A program made the translations under genes and the position numbers. Below are positions 1 through 9,335 of a stretch of 64,000 nucleotides of DNA, in pieces. Location of the stretch: assembly GCF_004118675.1 (NCBI RefSeq), contig NZ_SDHZ01000003.1, forward strand, positions 62,001 through 126,000. The letters are read 5' to 3'. The notes under the pieces are model-generated. The model made no database searches. It worked only from the letters and a program-made list of their open reading frames with translations, and was not told the origin of the DNA. How positions within the stretch are numbered: the first letter of the stretch is position 1; each line of letters begins with the position of its first letter. This DNA comes from Filimonas effusa (GTDB lineage Bacteria; Bacteroidota; Bacteroidia; Chitinophagales; Chitinophagaceae).

Positions 1-435
1 CTCCTTGTGTAAGGGTATCAGCGCCTCATTGTTGCGATAAGTGATACGCAGGAGCACCTGGTGCGGCTGTTCTATCACTTCTTCCACGGGGCCTAAAGGT
101 TCACCTTCGTTGATCAACTGGTAACCCAGTAAGCTCAGCGGGGATTTTGTGCCGGCCATAGACCGGAAATCGGCGTCTGCAAGCCAGAGGTTCTTCCTGA
201 TGATACGTTGCGCTGCTTCGGGGGTGTCGATACCTTCCAGTTTCAGGTATACCTCATTTGTATCCTTTGGGCGGGCGGCTTCTATGAAGTAAGGGAGGCG
301 GTCGCCTTTCTGCTGTTCAATGAAAACGGCTTCCACACCTTTGAAAGAGAGTTTTTTGTTCAGGGGGTGCACCAGGATGACTTCGCCTTTGAGGCCGAAG
401 CTGGCGGCTATTTTTCCTATATGAATGTAATCCAT
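1..435 (-). CDS. rimM: Ribosome maturation factor RimM (3' end cut by window edge)
   Basis: Translating the minus strand from the ATG at 433-435 gives 145 codons that run off the window. The N-terminus reads MDYIHIGKIAASFGLKGEV, the usual RimM opening (IGKI...G.KGEV), followed by the beta-barrel domain and the start of the PRC-barrel region (SLLGYQL, PLGPVEEV). RimM binds ribosomal protein S19 and helps 16S rRNA processing in 30S maturation. It lies about 205 bases downstream of rpsP on the same strand, the conserved rpsP-rimM order. The usual partner trmD is about 8 kb away here. The C-terminus is outside the window. Confidence 0.93.
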   Translation of the reverse strand, partial: MDYIHIGKIAASFGLKGEVILVHPLNKKLSFKGVEAVFIEQQKGDRLPYFIEAARPKDTNEVYLKLEGIDTPEAAQRIIRKNLWLADADFRSMAGTKSPLSLLGYQLINEGEPLGPVEEVIEQPHQVLLRITYRNNEALIPLHKE

Positions 436-640
436 GTACTATCTTGTTTAATGCCGGCGAACTGTTTCATGCGCCAGGCTTCTTCCTGTTTCATGCGTGC
501 CCGTGGGATGTGGTAACCAACAGAAGGTTACCAGGGTGGCCTGTGCCGGGAAAGGGCGGTGGCGGTATAGGGCATAGGGTAAAAATAAAAGTCCCAAACA
601 CTGGGTGCCTGGGACCTTTACAAGGGAACTATTGATACGA

Positions 641-1096
641 TTAAGCTTCTGCAGGACCTTCAGCAGGCTGGTCGTTTCTTTGTACCCTTCTTACAGGAGG
701 GCCAGAACGCCTGTTACGCTGAGAAGACCTCTTATGCTCTTCATTGCGCTGCTTCAGTTTTGCTTCATGTTCTTCGTGCCACTTCGCAAATTTAGTCATT
801 GCGGTAGCTTCATCAAACAATCCCAGTTTAACACCTCTTAACAGGTGCTTCAGGTACAATACACCTTTGAAGGAAAGGATCCTGCGTACTGTATCGGTAG
901 GTTGAGCACCTTTGTGCAACCATTCCAATGCTTTCTGACGGTCTAAACTGATAGAAGCGGGTACAGTCAGCGGGTTGTAAGTACCGATCTTTTGGATGAA
1001 TTTACCATCCCTAGGTGCACGGGCATCAGCCACAACTATAAAGTAAAAAGGCCTTTTTTTACTCCCGTGTCTTTGTAATCTCATTTTTACTGCCAT
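641..1096 (-). CDS. rpsP: 30S ribosomal protein S16
   Basis: 151 aa. The protein begins [19 protein letters not shown], the S16 signature, and continues with [19 protein letters not shown] chose the ATG at 1094-1096; a further 29 in-frame codons upstream are unlike S16. After the ~80-residue conserved core there is a basic/acidic low-complexity tail ending in EGPAEA, which Bacteroidetes S16 proteins commonly carry. It is a structural protein of the small ribosomal subunit and is followed by rimM. Confidence 0.96.
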   Translation of the reverse strand: MAVKMRLQRHGSKKRPFYFIVVADARAPRDGKFIQKIGTYNPLTVPASISLDRQKALEWLHKGAQPTDTVRRILSFKGVLYLKHLLRGVKLGLFDEATAMTKFAKWHEEHEAKLKQRNEEHKRSSQRNRRSGPPVRRVQRNDQPAEGPAEA

Positions 1097-1243
1097 GTTA
1101 AATAGACATTTAAAGGCTAAACAAATTAGGTTAACGATTTTTATTCGGACGGCAAAACTAAGGGTTTGCCCAATATTATCCAAGTTAGTCTACCATTTTG
1201 GATATTAATTTTTCTCCCGTCCTGTGTAACAGGGAGATAGATA

Positions 1244-2563
1244 TTATCTTCTCATGCCGGGCATTTTGCCCATCGGCATTTTGTTCATCATTTTCATCAT
1301 CTGGCGCATCTGGTCGAATTGCTTCATGAAGGCGTTTACGTCGGCCATTTCTTTGCCGGCGCCTTTCGCGATACGCTGACGGCGGGAGGGGTTGATCTCA
1401 TCGGGGTTGGCACGTTCGAAGGGGGTCATTGAATTGATCATGGCCTCTATTCCTTTGAAGGCGTCGTCGCTGATATCCACGTCCTTGATGGCTTTGCCCA
1501 CGCCGGGGATCATGCCCATCAGGTCTTTCAGGTTACCCATTTTCTTGATCTGCTGCAGCTGATCGAGGAAATCCTGGAAGTCGAACTGGTTTTTGCGGAT
1601 CTTCTTTTCCAGTTTGCGGGCCTGTTCTTCGTCGTATTGCTCCTGCGCTTTTTCTACGAGGGAGGTGATATCACCCATGCCCAGGATACGCTGCGCCATC
1701 CTATCGGGATAGAAGACGTCGAGGGTATCCATTTTTTCACCACTGCTGGTGAATTTGATGGGTTTGTTCACGGTGTACTGGATAGAAAGGGCGGCACCGC
1801 CACGGGTATCGCCATCCAGCTTGGTTAAGACCACACCGTTGAAATCGAGGCGGTCGTTGAACGCTTTCGCGGTATTCACGGCATCCTGACCGGTCATGGA
1901 ATCAACAACGAACAGGATCTCGGAAGGATTGACGGCCTTTTTGATGTTGGCCACCTCGGTCATCATCACCTCATCTACCGCCAGGCGACCGGCAGTATCT
2001 ATTATAATAACGTTCTTATTGGTTTCTTTGGCGCGTTTGATCGCGTTTTGTGCGATGGCAACGGCGTCTTTGTTCTCGCGTTCGGCGTAGATGTCCACTC
2101 CTATCTGTTCGGCCAGTACGGTCAGCTGGTCGATCGCGGCAGGGCGGTAGATATCCGCAGCCACTACCAGCGGAGATTTACCTTTTTTTGTTTTGAGGTA
2201 GTTGGCCAGTTTGCCGGTGAAGGTGGTTTTACCACTACCCTGTAAACCTGCGATCAGGATGATAGCGGGATTTCCGGTAATGTTGAATTCGGCTTCTTTA
2301 CCACCCATGAGTTCGGCCAGTTCGTCCTGGACGATCTTTACCATGAGTTGTCCGGGGCTGATGGCATTCAGCACCTTTTCGCCCAGGGCTTTCTCCTTTA
2401 CTTTATCGGTGAACTCCTTGGCTATCTTATAGTTAACGTCGGCGTCGATCAACGCGCGGCGGATATCCTTAACAGTGTTGGCAATATTAAGCTCGGAAAT
2501 ACGGGCTTCCCCTTTCAGGTTTTTAAAAGCACTCTCCAGTCTCTCTGACAGGTTCTGAAACAT
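1244..2563 (-). CDS. ffh: Signal recognition particle protein Ffh
   Basis: 439 aa, normal length. Order of domains: N-terminal helical bundle (about 1-90), GTPase G domain with P-loop GLQGSGKTT (about residues 108-116), DTAGR and TKLDGD motifs, then a methionine-rich M domain (IKKMGNLKDLMGMIPG, and a C-terminus with many Met residues) that binds 4.5S RNA and signal peptides. Ffh targets inner-membrane and some secreted proteins co-translationally with FtsY. A TATCTTTGC box lies 23 bases before the start, so it is probably transcribed on its own. Confidence 0.97.
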   Translation of the reverse strand: MFQNLSERLESAFKNLKGEARISELNIANTVKDIRRALIDADVNYKIAKEFTDKVKEKALGEKVLNAISPGQLMVKIVQDELAELMGGKEAEFNITGNPAIILIAGLQGSGKTTFTGKLANYLKTKKGKSPLVVAADIYRPAAIDQLTVLAEQIGVDIYAERENKDAVAIAQNAIKRAKETNKNVIIIDTAGRLAVDEVMMTEVANIKKAVNPSEILFVVDSMTGQDAVNTAKAFNDRLDFNGVVLTKLDGDTRGGAALSIQYTVNKPIKFTSSGEKMDTLDVFYPDRMAQRILGMGDITSLVEKAQEQYDEEQARKLEKKIRKNQFDFQDFLDQLQQIKKMGNLKDLMGMIPGVGKAIKDVDISDDAFKGIEAMINSMTPFERANPDEINPSRRQRIAKGAGKEMADVNAFMKQFDQMRQMMKMMNKMPMGKMPGMRR

Positions 2564-2586
2564 TGTTACGACAGGTTTTTAAGGGT

Positions 2587-2595
2587 GCAAAGATA
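2587..2595 (-). promoter_or_regulatory. -7 promoter box of ffh
   Basis: On the minus strand these bases read TATCTTTGC, an exact match to the Bacteroidetes -7 consensus TAnnTTTG(C). The ffh ATG follows after 23 bases. I see no clear TTTG -33 element 18-20 bases upstream, so only half of the promoter is supported. Confidence 0.6.
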
Positions 2596-2656
2596 GACAA
2601 ATAGCTGGTAGATGGTGGACGACGGAGGGTAGAATTGTGGGACGGGCGGCTTTTTA

Positions 2657-3529
2657 TTATCCGAGGTACACTCTCAGCTGCTTACACCTGTTCGCGGTTT
2701 TAAGGCGGGTGATGGCGCTGTCTTTTATTTGCCTTACCCTTTCGCGGGTGAGGTTGAAACGGAGGCCTATGTCTTCGAGGCTCAGGGCATGGTCTACGCC
2801 TATGCCGAAGAAATAGCAGATCACTTCTTTTTGTCTTTCGGTAAGGGAACGCAGGGAGCGTTCTATTTCGCGATGGAGGGATTCGTGGTATTCGAGCTTT
2901 TCATCGGTCCTGCTGGCGTTATGGTTTTCGAGCACGTCTACCAGGGTGATCTCTTCACCTTCTCCCAGCGGGGAATCCATGCTCACGTGGCGGCCGGCCA
3001 TGTTCATGGTGGCGGCCACTTCTTCGAGCGACAGTTCCAGCAGTTCGGCAAGTTCTTCCTGGGTGGGCTCGCGTTCAAACTCCTGCTCGAGGAGCTGGTA
3101 GGCTTTATTGATACGGTTGGTAAGGCCTACTTTGTTCAGCGGGAGGCGAACAATACGGCTTTGCTCTGCAAGCGCCTGCAGAATACTCTGGCGGATCCAC
3201 CATACGGCGTAAGAAATGAATTTGAAACCACGGGTTTCATCGAAACGCAGGGCTGCTTTTATAAGACCGAGGTTGCCTTCATTGATGAGATCGGGTAATG
3301 ATAATCCCTGGCTTTGATATTGTTTGGCTACAGATACTACAAAGCGGAGATTTGCGCGTACGAGGCGGTCCAGCGAACGCTGGCATCCCTGCTTGATAGC
3401 AAGGGCTAATTGCACTTCTTCCTCAGGTGAAATAAGTTCTACTTTACCTATTTCCTGCAGGTATTTTTCCAGGCTCTGTGATTCACGATTGGTTATCGAC
3501 TTCGTGATCTTTAGTTGGCGCATACTCAT
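2657..3529 (-). CDS. rpoD: Primary sigma-70 family RNA polymerase sigma factor
   Basis: 290 aa, the compact Bacteroidetes form of the housekeeping sigma factor, lacking region 1.1. Visible parts: region 1.2 ([20 protein letters not shown]), region 2 ([43 protein letters not shown]), region 3 ([13 protein letters not shown]), and region 4 with the helix-turn-helix [21 protein letters not shown]. It directs core RNA polymerase to the atypical TTTG/TAnnTTTG promoters. An internal ATG two codons in gives MRQLKITKS, the more common family start, so the true protein may be 288 aa. Confidence 0.95.
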   Translation of the reverse strand: MSMRQLKITKSITNRESQSLEKYLQEIGKVELISPEEEVQLALAIKQGCQRSLDRLVRANLRFVVSVAKQYQSQGLSLPDLINEGNLGLIKAALRFDETRGFKFISYAVWWIRQSILQALAEQSRIVRLPLNKVGLTNRINKAYQLLEQEFEREPTQEELAELLELSLEEVAATMNMAGRHVSMDSPLGEGEEITLVDVLENHNASRTDEKLEYHESLHREIERSLRSLTERQKEVICYFFGIGVDHALSLEDIGLRFNLTRERVRQIKDSAITRLKTANRCKQLRVYLG

Positions 3530-3722
3530 ATCCGTAGCAGTTTTTTACATAAGAGTTAATAAACGCAGGGGAAGAATGCTGATTGAAAGCAATTTAACTT
3601 TTTTTTTGAATTTCACCAAAAAACTTTTCGTTATAATACGCTGTAAAACAGGCTTTTACAGAATTAGTATCCGTGCATATCTCCGAATACGCCTTTTAAG
3701 CCCCCATAAACTGAAAAATTAT

Positions 3723-3753
3723 TTTGAGGCACTCAAATATTTGATATTATTGC
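3723..3753 (+). promoter_or_regulatory. Promoter of the START-domain/lptF operon
   Basis: TTTG at 3723-3726, an 18-base spacer, then TATTATTGC at 3745-3753, one mismatch from TAnnTTTGC. This is the most complete Bacteroidetes-type promoter I found in the window. The first gene starts 33 bases downstream at 3787. Confidence 0.65.
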
Positions 3754-3786
3754 AGCCCTTGAATGTTGAAGACTAAAAGAAGCGTA

Positions 3787-4170
3787 ATGAGTAAAAAACA
3801 GATGTATACGTTGGAGTATCCCGTACGGTGTTCCCCCAGCATATTATATGAATTCCTTTCCACACCGGCGGGATTACAGGAGTGGTTTGCTGATAAGGTA
3901 GACGAACGCGATGGAGTGTTCAGCTTTTCGTGGAGTGGCGGCGTGCCTGATAAAGCAGAAATGCTGGAATCGGAACAAGATAAATATATTCGCTATCACT
4001 GGCTGCATACCGGCAAAGACGAGTATTTTGAATTCAGAATAGAAAAAGCCGAGATCACCAACCAAACGATCCTCGTGATCAAAGATTTTGCAGAAAAAGG
4101 CGATATCAAAGATCAAAGTCAATTGTGGGAATACCAGGTAAAAGACCTCTTTCACCGGTTAGGCAACTAG
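3787..4170 (+). CDS. START-like (SRPBCC fold) domain protein
   Basis: 127 aa from ATG 3787 (MSKKQMYTLEYPV); the in-frame ATG at 3763 lies too close to the promoter box and adds nothing conserved. The pattern YPVRCSPSILYEFLSTPAGLQEWFADKV resembles AHSA1/START-like helix-grip proteins, where a hydrophobic cavity binds a ligand. Small stand-alone proteins of this type are widespread in Bacteroidetes and their ligand is unknown. It sits 13 bases before the LptF-like permease and is probably cotranscribed with it. Confidence 0.8.
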   Translation: MSKKQMYTLEYPVRCSPSILYEFLSTPAGLQEWFADKVDERDGVFSFSWSGGVPDKAEMLESEQDKYIRYHWLHTGKDEYFEFRIEKAEITNQTILVIKDFAEKGDIKDQSQLWEYQVKDLFHRLGN

Positions 4171-4183
4171 TAAACAACACAGC

Positions 4184-5641
4184 TTGATTAAAAAACTAGA
4201 TAAACTGATTCTGAAGGCCTTCATAGGGCCTTTTTTTGCCACCTTCCTCATCTCCCTCTTCGTGCTGGTGATGCAGTTTTTCTGGCTTTATATCGATGAC
4301 CTCGTAGGTAAGGGCCTCGATATCCTTACCATCTTCAAACTTATTGGTTACGTTGCCGCCTTTAACGTGTCTATGGCCCTCCCGCTGGCACTTTTGCTTT
4401 CGTCGATCATGACCTTCGGCAACCTCGGCGAGAGTTTTGAGCTGGTAGCGATTAAATCATCGGGCATCCCGCTTACCCGTTTTATGCGCCCGCTGTTCAT
4501 TACGGCGGTGCTCCTGAGCGGCGTCGCCTTCCTGTTTGCGAATAATATCACTCCTGTCATCAACCTCAAGCTTAACGCCCTCAAATACGATATCATCGTT
4601 ACCAAACCGGCATTCGATATCAAGGAAGGGGTTTTCTATAGCAAGATCGAAGGTTTCGTTATTAAAATAGGTAAAAAGGAAAAAGACGATTCCACCATCC
4701 GCAACGTGGTGATCTATGAAAAAGATTACCGCCTGCAGGATAAGATACTGGTAGCCGAAAGCGGCATCATGCGTGTTACGCCCGACAAACGTTTTCTTGA
4801 GTTCATCTTGCATAACGGCTGGCGCTACGAAGAAAACGGGCCCCGTTATACTACCAATACCGAAATGATCCGGCTGGGTTTCAAAGACTATAAAAAGGTA
4901 ATGGACCTCAGCAGTTTTGCAATGAGCAGAACCGAGGATACCCTTTTTAAATACGATGCCAAAATGCTGAGCGTACGCCAGCTGAACCATGCGATCGACT
5001 CACTCAACAGATCTACCCGGATCTTTTACGACCGCAGCAGGCGCGAGATGGCGTCTTATCTGAGTTTCGTTCGCATGGCGGATAGTAACTGGACCAAATT
5101 CAAAGCCCCGCCTCCTAAAAAAGCCGTTGCATACGATTCATTGATGACCGATTCTGTCCGCCGTATCATCAACGAAAGGGCGCTTAACCAGGTCAACAAT
5201 ATCCGCAGCAATATAGACCAGGTAGCGGCAGATTACGACTCCCGCCAGCAGCTTATCCGCAAGCACTGGATAGAATGGAACCGTAAGTTCACCTTATCGG
5301 CAGGCTGCCTTGTATTATTCATGATCGGCGCCCCGCTGGGGTCTATCATCCGCAAGGGCGGCCTTGGGTCTCCTTTGATCTTTGCTATCATCTTCTTTGT
5401 TATTTTCTATATCCTCAACACCGTAGGTGAAAAATTCGCTAAAGAAGGCGTTACCAGTCCCGGTGGCGGCATGTGGTTGAGTACCTTTGTGCTTATTCCC
5501 ATAGGCGTTTTCCTGACGATAAAGGCTATGAGCGACTCGCAGCTGTTTAACAAGGAGTTTTACTATCGTACTTTCAAGCATGTGCGGGCTTTTATCGAGA
5601 AACGGAGGAAGAAGAAAGAGCGTGTAGCAGGAGACGTTTAA
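4184..5641 (+). CDS. LptF/LptG (YjgP/YjgQ) family lipopolysaccharide export permease
   Basis: 485 aa, starting at a TTG (4184-4186) that gives the family-typical MIKKLDKLILKAFIGPFF. Transmembrane segments are visible at about residues 15-40, 55-80, 100-120 and in the C-terminal part (residues ~370-450), flanking a large periplasmic beta-jellyroll-type domain. LptF and LptG form the inner-membrane part of the LptB2FGC ABC exporter that moves LPS to the cell surface. Family members are usually about 360 aa in proteobacteria; the longer periplasmic region with a charged helical insert (around 270-350) is common in Bacteroidetes. Whether it acts as LptF or LptG cannot be decided here. Confidence 0.88.
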   Translation: MIKKLDKLILKAFIGPFFATFLISLFVLVMQFFWLYIDDLVGKGLDILTIFKLIGYVAAFNVSMALPLALLLSSIMTFGNLGESFELVAIKSSGIPLTRFMRPLFITAVLLSGVAFLFANNITPVINLKLNALKYDIIVTKPAFDIKEGVFYSKIEGFVIKIGKKEKDDSTIRNVVIYEKDYRLQDKILVAESGIMRVTPDKRFLEFILHNGWRYEENGPRYTTNTEMIRLGFKDYKKVMDLSSFAMSRTEDTLFKYDAKMLSVRQLNHAIDSLNRSTRIFYDRSRREMASYLSFVRMADSNWTKFKAPPPKKAVAYDSLMTDSVRRIINERALNQVNNIRSNIDQVAADYDSRQQLIRKHWIEWNRKFTLSAGCLVLFMIGAPLGSIIRKGGLGSPLIFAIIFFVIFYILNTVGEKFAKEGVTSPGGGMWLSTFVLIPIGVFLTIKAMSDSQLFNKEFYYRTFKHVRAFIEKRRKKKERVAGDV

Positions 5642-5656
5642 TAAAACAGTGACGAC

Positions 5657-6667
5657 GTGGAACAGGCAAAACAAAATCTGAAAGTTCAGCAGGGTATTAC
5701 CGTGCTTTCCATCGTGTTATTCATTGCCAAGATCATTGCCTGGTATCTCACGCATTCACTGGCTATTTTAACCGATGCACTGGAAAGCATTGTGAATATT
5801 ATGGCCGGGTTCATTGGCCTGTATAGTCTTTATGTGGCGGCCAAGCCACGGGATACGGATCATCCTTACGGTCATGGAAAGGCCGAGTTTGTATCGGCAG
5901 CCGCAGAAGGCACCCTCATCATAGCGGCAGGACTAATGGTGCTGTACGAAACCGTTCTCAACTTCATTGAAAAAAAGCCTTTACAACAGCTGGATTATGG
6001 CCTGCTCCTGGTTTCCCTCACTGCTGTCATCAACTATATCGCAGGCGCATTTTGCCTCCGTATCGGCAAACAAAATCAGTCACTGGCCTTACAATCGGCA
6101 GGTAAACATTTGCAGGTAGATACCTATTCCACTGCCGCGGTGATCGTTGGCCTGCTGCTGATGCTGCTCACGAAACGCTATTGGCTCGATAAAGTGCTGG
6201 CGATAGCCATGGGCTTTTTCATCATCTATAATGGCTACAAGATCTTACGCCGCTCACTGGCAGGCATCATGGATGAGGCCGATACCGAATTACTTGAAAA
6301 GATGGTGGCTTTACTCAATGCCCACCGCCGCGATAACTGGGTTGACCTGCATAACCTGCGGGTGATCAAATATGGCGCGCTGTTGCACGTAGATTGCCAT
6401 CTTACCCTGCCCTGGTTCCTGAACATCCACGAAGCGCATAAAGAGGTGGATGCATTGCAGGATCTTATCCGCCGCGAGTTTGGCGACGCCATTGAAATGT
6501 TCGTGCATACCGATGGCTGTTTGCCCTTCGGATGTCCCATTTGCATTAAGCAGGATTGCCTGAGAAGGCAGCATGTATTTGAGCGGCGGATGGAGTGGAC
6601 ACTGCAAAACATACTTTCGAACCGGAAGCATAATGACCCGGAAAACTTATCTTCGCTCCGCCAATAA
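5657..6667 (+). CDS. Cation diffusion facilitator (CDF) family divalent metal transporter
   Basis: 336 aa from a GTG start at 5657, 15 bases after the permease stop. Six predicted membrane helices occupy residues ~12-210, followed by a cytoplasmic ferredoxin-like domain. Metal-site residues can be seen: D40 in SLAILTD of TM2, the loop motif DHPYGHGKAEF (68-78), and H151/D155 in KHLQVD of TM5. CDF proteins exchange Zn2+, Fe2+ or Mn2+ for protons. The C-terminal tail has four cysteines (CLPFGCPIC...DC near residues 286-300), which could bind metal. Substrate not predictable. Confidence 0.9.
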   Translation: MEQAKQNLKVQQGITVLSIVLFIAKIIAWYLTHSLAILTDALESIVNIMAGFIGLYSLYVAAKPRDTDHPYGHGKAEFVSAAAEGTLIIAAGLMVLYETVLNFIEKKPLQQLDYGLLLVSLTAVINYIAGAFCLRIGKQNQSLALQSAGKHLQVDTYSTAAVIVGLLLMLLTKRYWLDKVLAIAMGFFIIYNGYKILRRSLAGIMDEADTELLEKMVALLNAHRRDNWVDLHNLRVIKYGALLHVDCHLTLPWFLNIHEAHKEVDALQDLIRREFGDAIEMFVHTDGCLPFGCPICIKQDCLRRQHVFERRMEWTLQNILSNRKHNDPENLSSLRQ

Positions 6668-6695
6668 CATTTACAGATCAACTAAATGATAAGAC

Positions 6696-8057
6696 ATGCA
6701 AGCTTGGAAAGAATACCAGGAAAAGCATAAAGACCGTTTTTTAAGCGAGTTGCTCGAGTTGCTGCGTATACCCAGTGTAAGCGCCAGAAGCGAGCATAAA
6801 GATGATATGGCGAAATGTGCCGCCCTGGTAAAACAAAGACTGCAGGAAGCCGGCGCTACCACCGTTGAAATTTATCCTACCCCCGGCCACCCGGTTGTGT
6901 ATGGTGAAAAGATCATCGACCCTGCCAAACCTACGGTATTGGTATATGGTCACTACGATGTGCAGCCTGCCGATCCGCTGGAGCTCTGGCATAGCGGTCC
7001 TTTTGAACCCGTTATCAAAGATGGCAAGATCTTCGCCCGCGGCGCCTGTGACGATAAAGGCCAGTTTTATATGCACGTTAAGGCATTTGAAACCATGACT
7101 GCTACCGGCAGCCAGCCCGTGAACATCAAATTCCTGATCGAAGGAGAAGAAGAGATCGGCTCCCGCAACCTCGAAGACTTCCTGGCGTCGCATAAAGACC
7201 TGCTGAAAGCCGATGTGGTACTTATCAGCGATACGTCTATGCTCAGTCTCGATACCCCCAGCATCGATGTAGGGGTACGCGGCCTCACCTATATTGAAGT
7301 AGAAGTAACCGGCCCTAACCGCGATCTGCACAGTGGTGTTTATGGTGGTGCGGTGGCCAACCCCATCACGATACTCGCGCAGCTGATTGCCAGCATGCAC
7401 GATCAAAACAATCATATTACCATCCCGGGGTTTTATGATGATGTGCTTGAAGTGCCTGCGGAAGAGCGTGCTGCTTTAGCAAAGGCGCCTTTCGATGAGG
7501 AAGAATACAAAAAAGACCTTGGCGTAAAAGCATTATGGGGTGAAAAAGGATTTACCTCTAACGAACGCACCGGGATCCGTCCAACACTTGAGGTGAACGG
7601 GATCTGGGGCGGTTATACCGGCGAAGGCGCTAAAACCGTGTTACCTTCCAAGGCATTTGCGAAGATCAGCTGCCGCCTGGTTCCCAACCAGAAAAGCGAG
7701 GTGATCACTGAGCTGGTGCTGAACCACCTGAAGAAGATCGCTCCTGCGTATATAGAGGTGAAGGCTACCCCACACCATGGCGGTAATCCATATCTCACCC
7801 CTGTAGACAGCAAGGAATACAAAGCAGCTGAGAAAGCTATCGAGGCTACTTTCGGCAAAACACCGATCCCGGTTCGTGGCGGCGGCAGTATTCCTATTAC
7901 GGCGTTGTTTGAAAGCATCCTGGATTGCAAAACCGTATTTCTTGGTTTTGGATTAGACAGCGATAACCTGCATAGCCCGAATGAGAAATTCGATCTGGCG
8001 AATTATTATAAAGGAATTGAGACGATACCTTATTTCCACAAGTTTTACGGGGAGTAA
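6696..8057 (+). CDS. M20 family metallopeptidase (dipeptidase type)
   Basis: 453 aa. The catalytic pattern of the M20 family is intact: H86-x-D88 in VYGHYDVQP, bridging D119 in GACDDKGQ, general base EE at 151-153 in EGEEEIGS, and a later His near the C-terminus in FGLDSDNLHSPNE. M20 dipeptidases hydrolyse short peptides with a two-zinc centre, acting in the cytoplasm; there is no signal peptide. It is followed by a strong hairpin terminator. Confidence 0.92.
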   Translation: MQAWKEYQEKHKDRFLSELLELLRIPSVSARSEHKDDMAKCAALVKQRLQEAGATTVEIYPTPGHPVVYGEKIIDPAKPTVLVYGHYDVQPADPLELWHSGPFEPVIKDGKIFARGACDDKGQFYMHVKAFETMTATGSQPVNIKFLIEGEEEIGSRNLEDFLASHKDLLKADVVLISDTSMLSLDTPSIDVGVRGLTYIEVEVTGPNRDLHSGVYGGAVANPITILAQLIASMHDQNNHITIPGFYDDVLEVPAEERAALAKAPFDEEEYKKDLGVKALWGEKGFTSNERTGIRPTLEVNGIWGGYTGEGAKTVLPSKAFAKISCRLVPNQKSEVITELVLNHLKKIAPAYIEVKATPHHGGNPYLTPVDSKEYKAAEKAIEATFGKTPIPVRGGGSIPITALFESILDCKTVFLGFGLDSDNLHSPNEKFDLANYYKGIETIPYFHKFYGE

Positions 8058-8073
8058 GGATTGAACCGGAAGG

Positions 8074-8117
8074 GCCGGGAGTGGAAGTTGATCCTTGACT
8101 TCTGCTCCCGGCTTTTT
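8074..8117 (+). terminator. Rho-independent terminator after the M20 peptidase gene
   Basis: GCCGGGAG (8074-8081) pairs with CTCCCGGC (8105-8112), an inner GGAAGT/ACTTC helix extends the stem, and TTTTT follows directly at 8113-8117. Confidence 0.8.
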
Positions 8118-8151
8118 AACTTTAGCACTCCTTCTTTAACTCAGTTAGTGT

Positions 8152-8562
8152 ATGGAAAAGGAAAAATTACGTATCGATAAATACCTGTGGAGTATCCGTG
8201 TTTTCAAGACCCGGAGCCAGGCTGCAGATGCCTGTTCCAGGGGCCGTGTGAAGGTGCAGGGAACGCCTGTAAAGGCCTCCAGGGTGGTGAGTATTGGCGA
8301 TGAATACGAGATACGTGCCGAGGCCCGGAAATGGGTGGTAAAAGTGACAGGGTTGCTGGACCACCGGGTACAATATTCCGAGGCTGTTAATTTCTATACC
8401 GATCTTACCCCTCCGGAAGATCTGGATGCAGTAAAATCGCAGGCTGCTGCCTTTAATACCGGGAAAAGACAAAGTAAGATCGGGCGGCCCACCAAACGGG
8501 AAAGGCGTGATCTCGACGGGTTCATGGATATTGATGCGCCTGATGGCGCAGAACAGGAATAA
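8152..8562 (+). CDS. RNA-binding S4 domain protein (Hsp15-like)
   Basis: 136 aa. It opens LRIDKYLWSIRVFKTRSQAADAC, a clear S4 domain of the Hsp15 type, followed by GRVKVQGTPVKASRVVSIGDEYEI. In E. coli Hsp15 binds 50S subunits carrying stalled nascent chains; function here is by homology. The C-terminus is basic then acidic (RPTKRERRDLDGFMDIDAPDG). A TAACTTTAGC sequence at 8117-8126 may be its -7 region. Confidence 0.88.
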   Translation: MEKEKLRIDKYLWSIRVFKTRSQAADACSRGRVKVQGTPVKASRVVSIGDEYEIRAEARKWVVKVTGLLDHRVQYSEAVNFYTDLTPPEDLDAVKSQAAAFNTGKRQSKIGRPTKRERRDLDGFMDIDAPDGAEQE

Positions 8563-8639
8563 CTGTCCCGCCTCTCGACTGCTGCAAATGACCATTAAAA
8601 GGAATTGATGACAAGCTGGGGCTGACAGCCCAGTAATAG

Positions 8640-8648
8640 TATCTTTGC
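8640..8648 (+). promoter_or_regulatory. -7 box of trmD, 3 bases before the ATG
   Basis: TATCTTTGC matches the Bacteroidetes -7 consensus exactly. Only GGG separates it from the ATG at 8652, so transcription would begin at or next to the start codon (leaderless mRNA). Confidence 0.65.
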
Positions 8649-8651
8649 GGG

Positions 8652-9335
8652 ATGAAGATTGATATCATCACCGTAGTTCCTGAGTTACTTGAAAGCCCCT
8701 TATCGCATAGCATTATGAAACGCGCCCAGGACAAAGGGCTTTTAACCGTGCGTACATTTCACCTGCGTGAATGGGCTGTGAACAGCTATGGACAGGTAGA
8801 TGACTACCAGTATGGCGGTGGCGCCGGAATGGTGATGATGTGCGAACCATTGGCAAATGCGATAGAATCACTGCAAAAAGAGCAACCTTACGACGAGATC
8901 ATTTATATGACACCGGATGGCAGCACTTTTAACCAATCGGCTGCCAATGAACTTTCGATGAAAGAAAACCTGCTGATCATCTGCGGGCATTATAAAGGCA
9001 TTGACCAGCGCATCCGGGATATGTATGTCACCCGGGAGGTTTCAATCGGAGATTTTGTGCTCAGCGGCGGCGAATTAGCCGCAGCAGTAGTGATAGACGC
9101 CATTGGCCGCCTGTTGCCGGGTGTTTTAAATGATGAAACCTCTGCCCTGTTCGATTCTTTCCAGGATAATCTTCTGGCCCCTCCTGTATACACCCGCCCC
9201 GCTGATTTCCGCGGACAGCAGGTTCCACCGGTATTACTGTCCGGTGATCCCAAAAAGGTTGAAGAGTGGCGTTTTGAACAATCGCTTGAACGTACACGCC
9301 AGCGCCGTCCTGATTTGCTTGAGGGACAAGAATAA
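8652..9335 (+). CDS. trmD: tRNA (guanine-N1-)-methyltransferase TrmD
   Basis: 227 aa, close to the family's usual 230-250. It has the SPOUT trefoil-knot motifs DYQYGGGAGMVM, IYMTPDG, LIICGHYKGIDQRI and SIGDFVLSGGELAA. TrmD uses S-adenosylmethionine to methylate G37 of tRNAs with a G36 neighbour and prevents +1 frameshifting. Unlike the classical rpsP-rimM-trmD-rplS operon, it stands alone here, about 8 kb from rpsP-rimM. Confidence 0.97.
   Translation: MKIDIITVVPELLESPLSHSIMKRAQDKGLLTVRTFHLREWAVNSYGQVDDYQYGGGAGMVMMCEPLANAIESLQKEQPYDEIIYMTPDGSTFNQSAANELSMKENLLIICGHYKGIDQRIRDMYVTREVSIGDFVLSGGELAAAVVIDAIGRLLPGVLNDETSALFDSFQDNLLAPPVYTRPADFRGQQVPPVLLSGDPKKVEEWRFEQSLERTRQRRPDLLEGQE

Noticed and set aside
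1097-1183. Longer start for rpsP adding 29 residues
   Set aside because: The added residues are hydrophobic and unlike S16; the internal ATG gives the canonical [16 protein letters not shown] opening.
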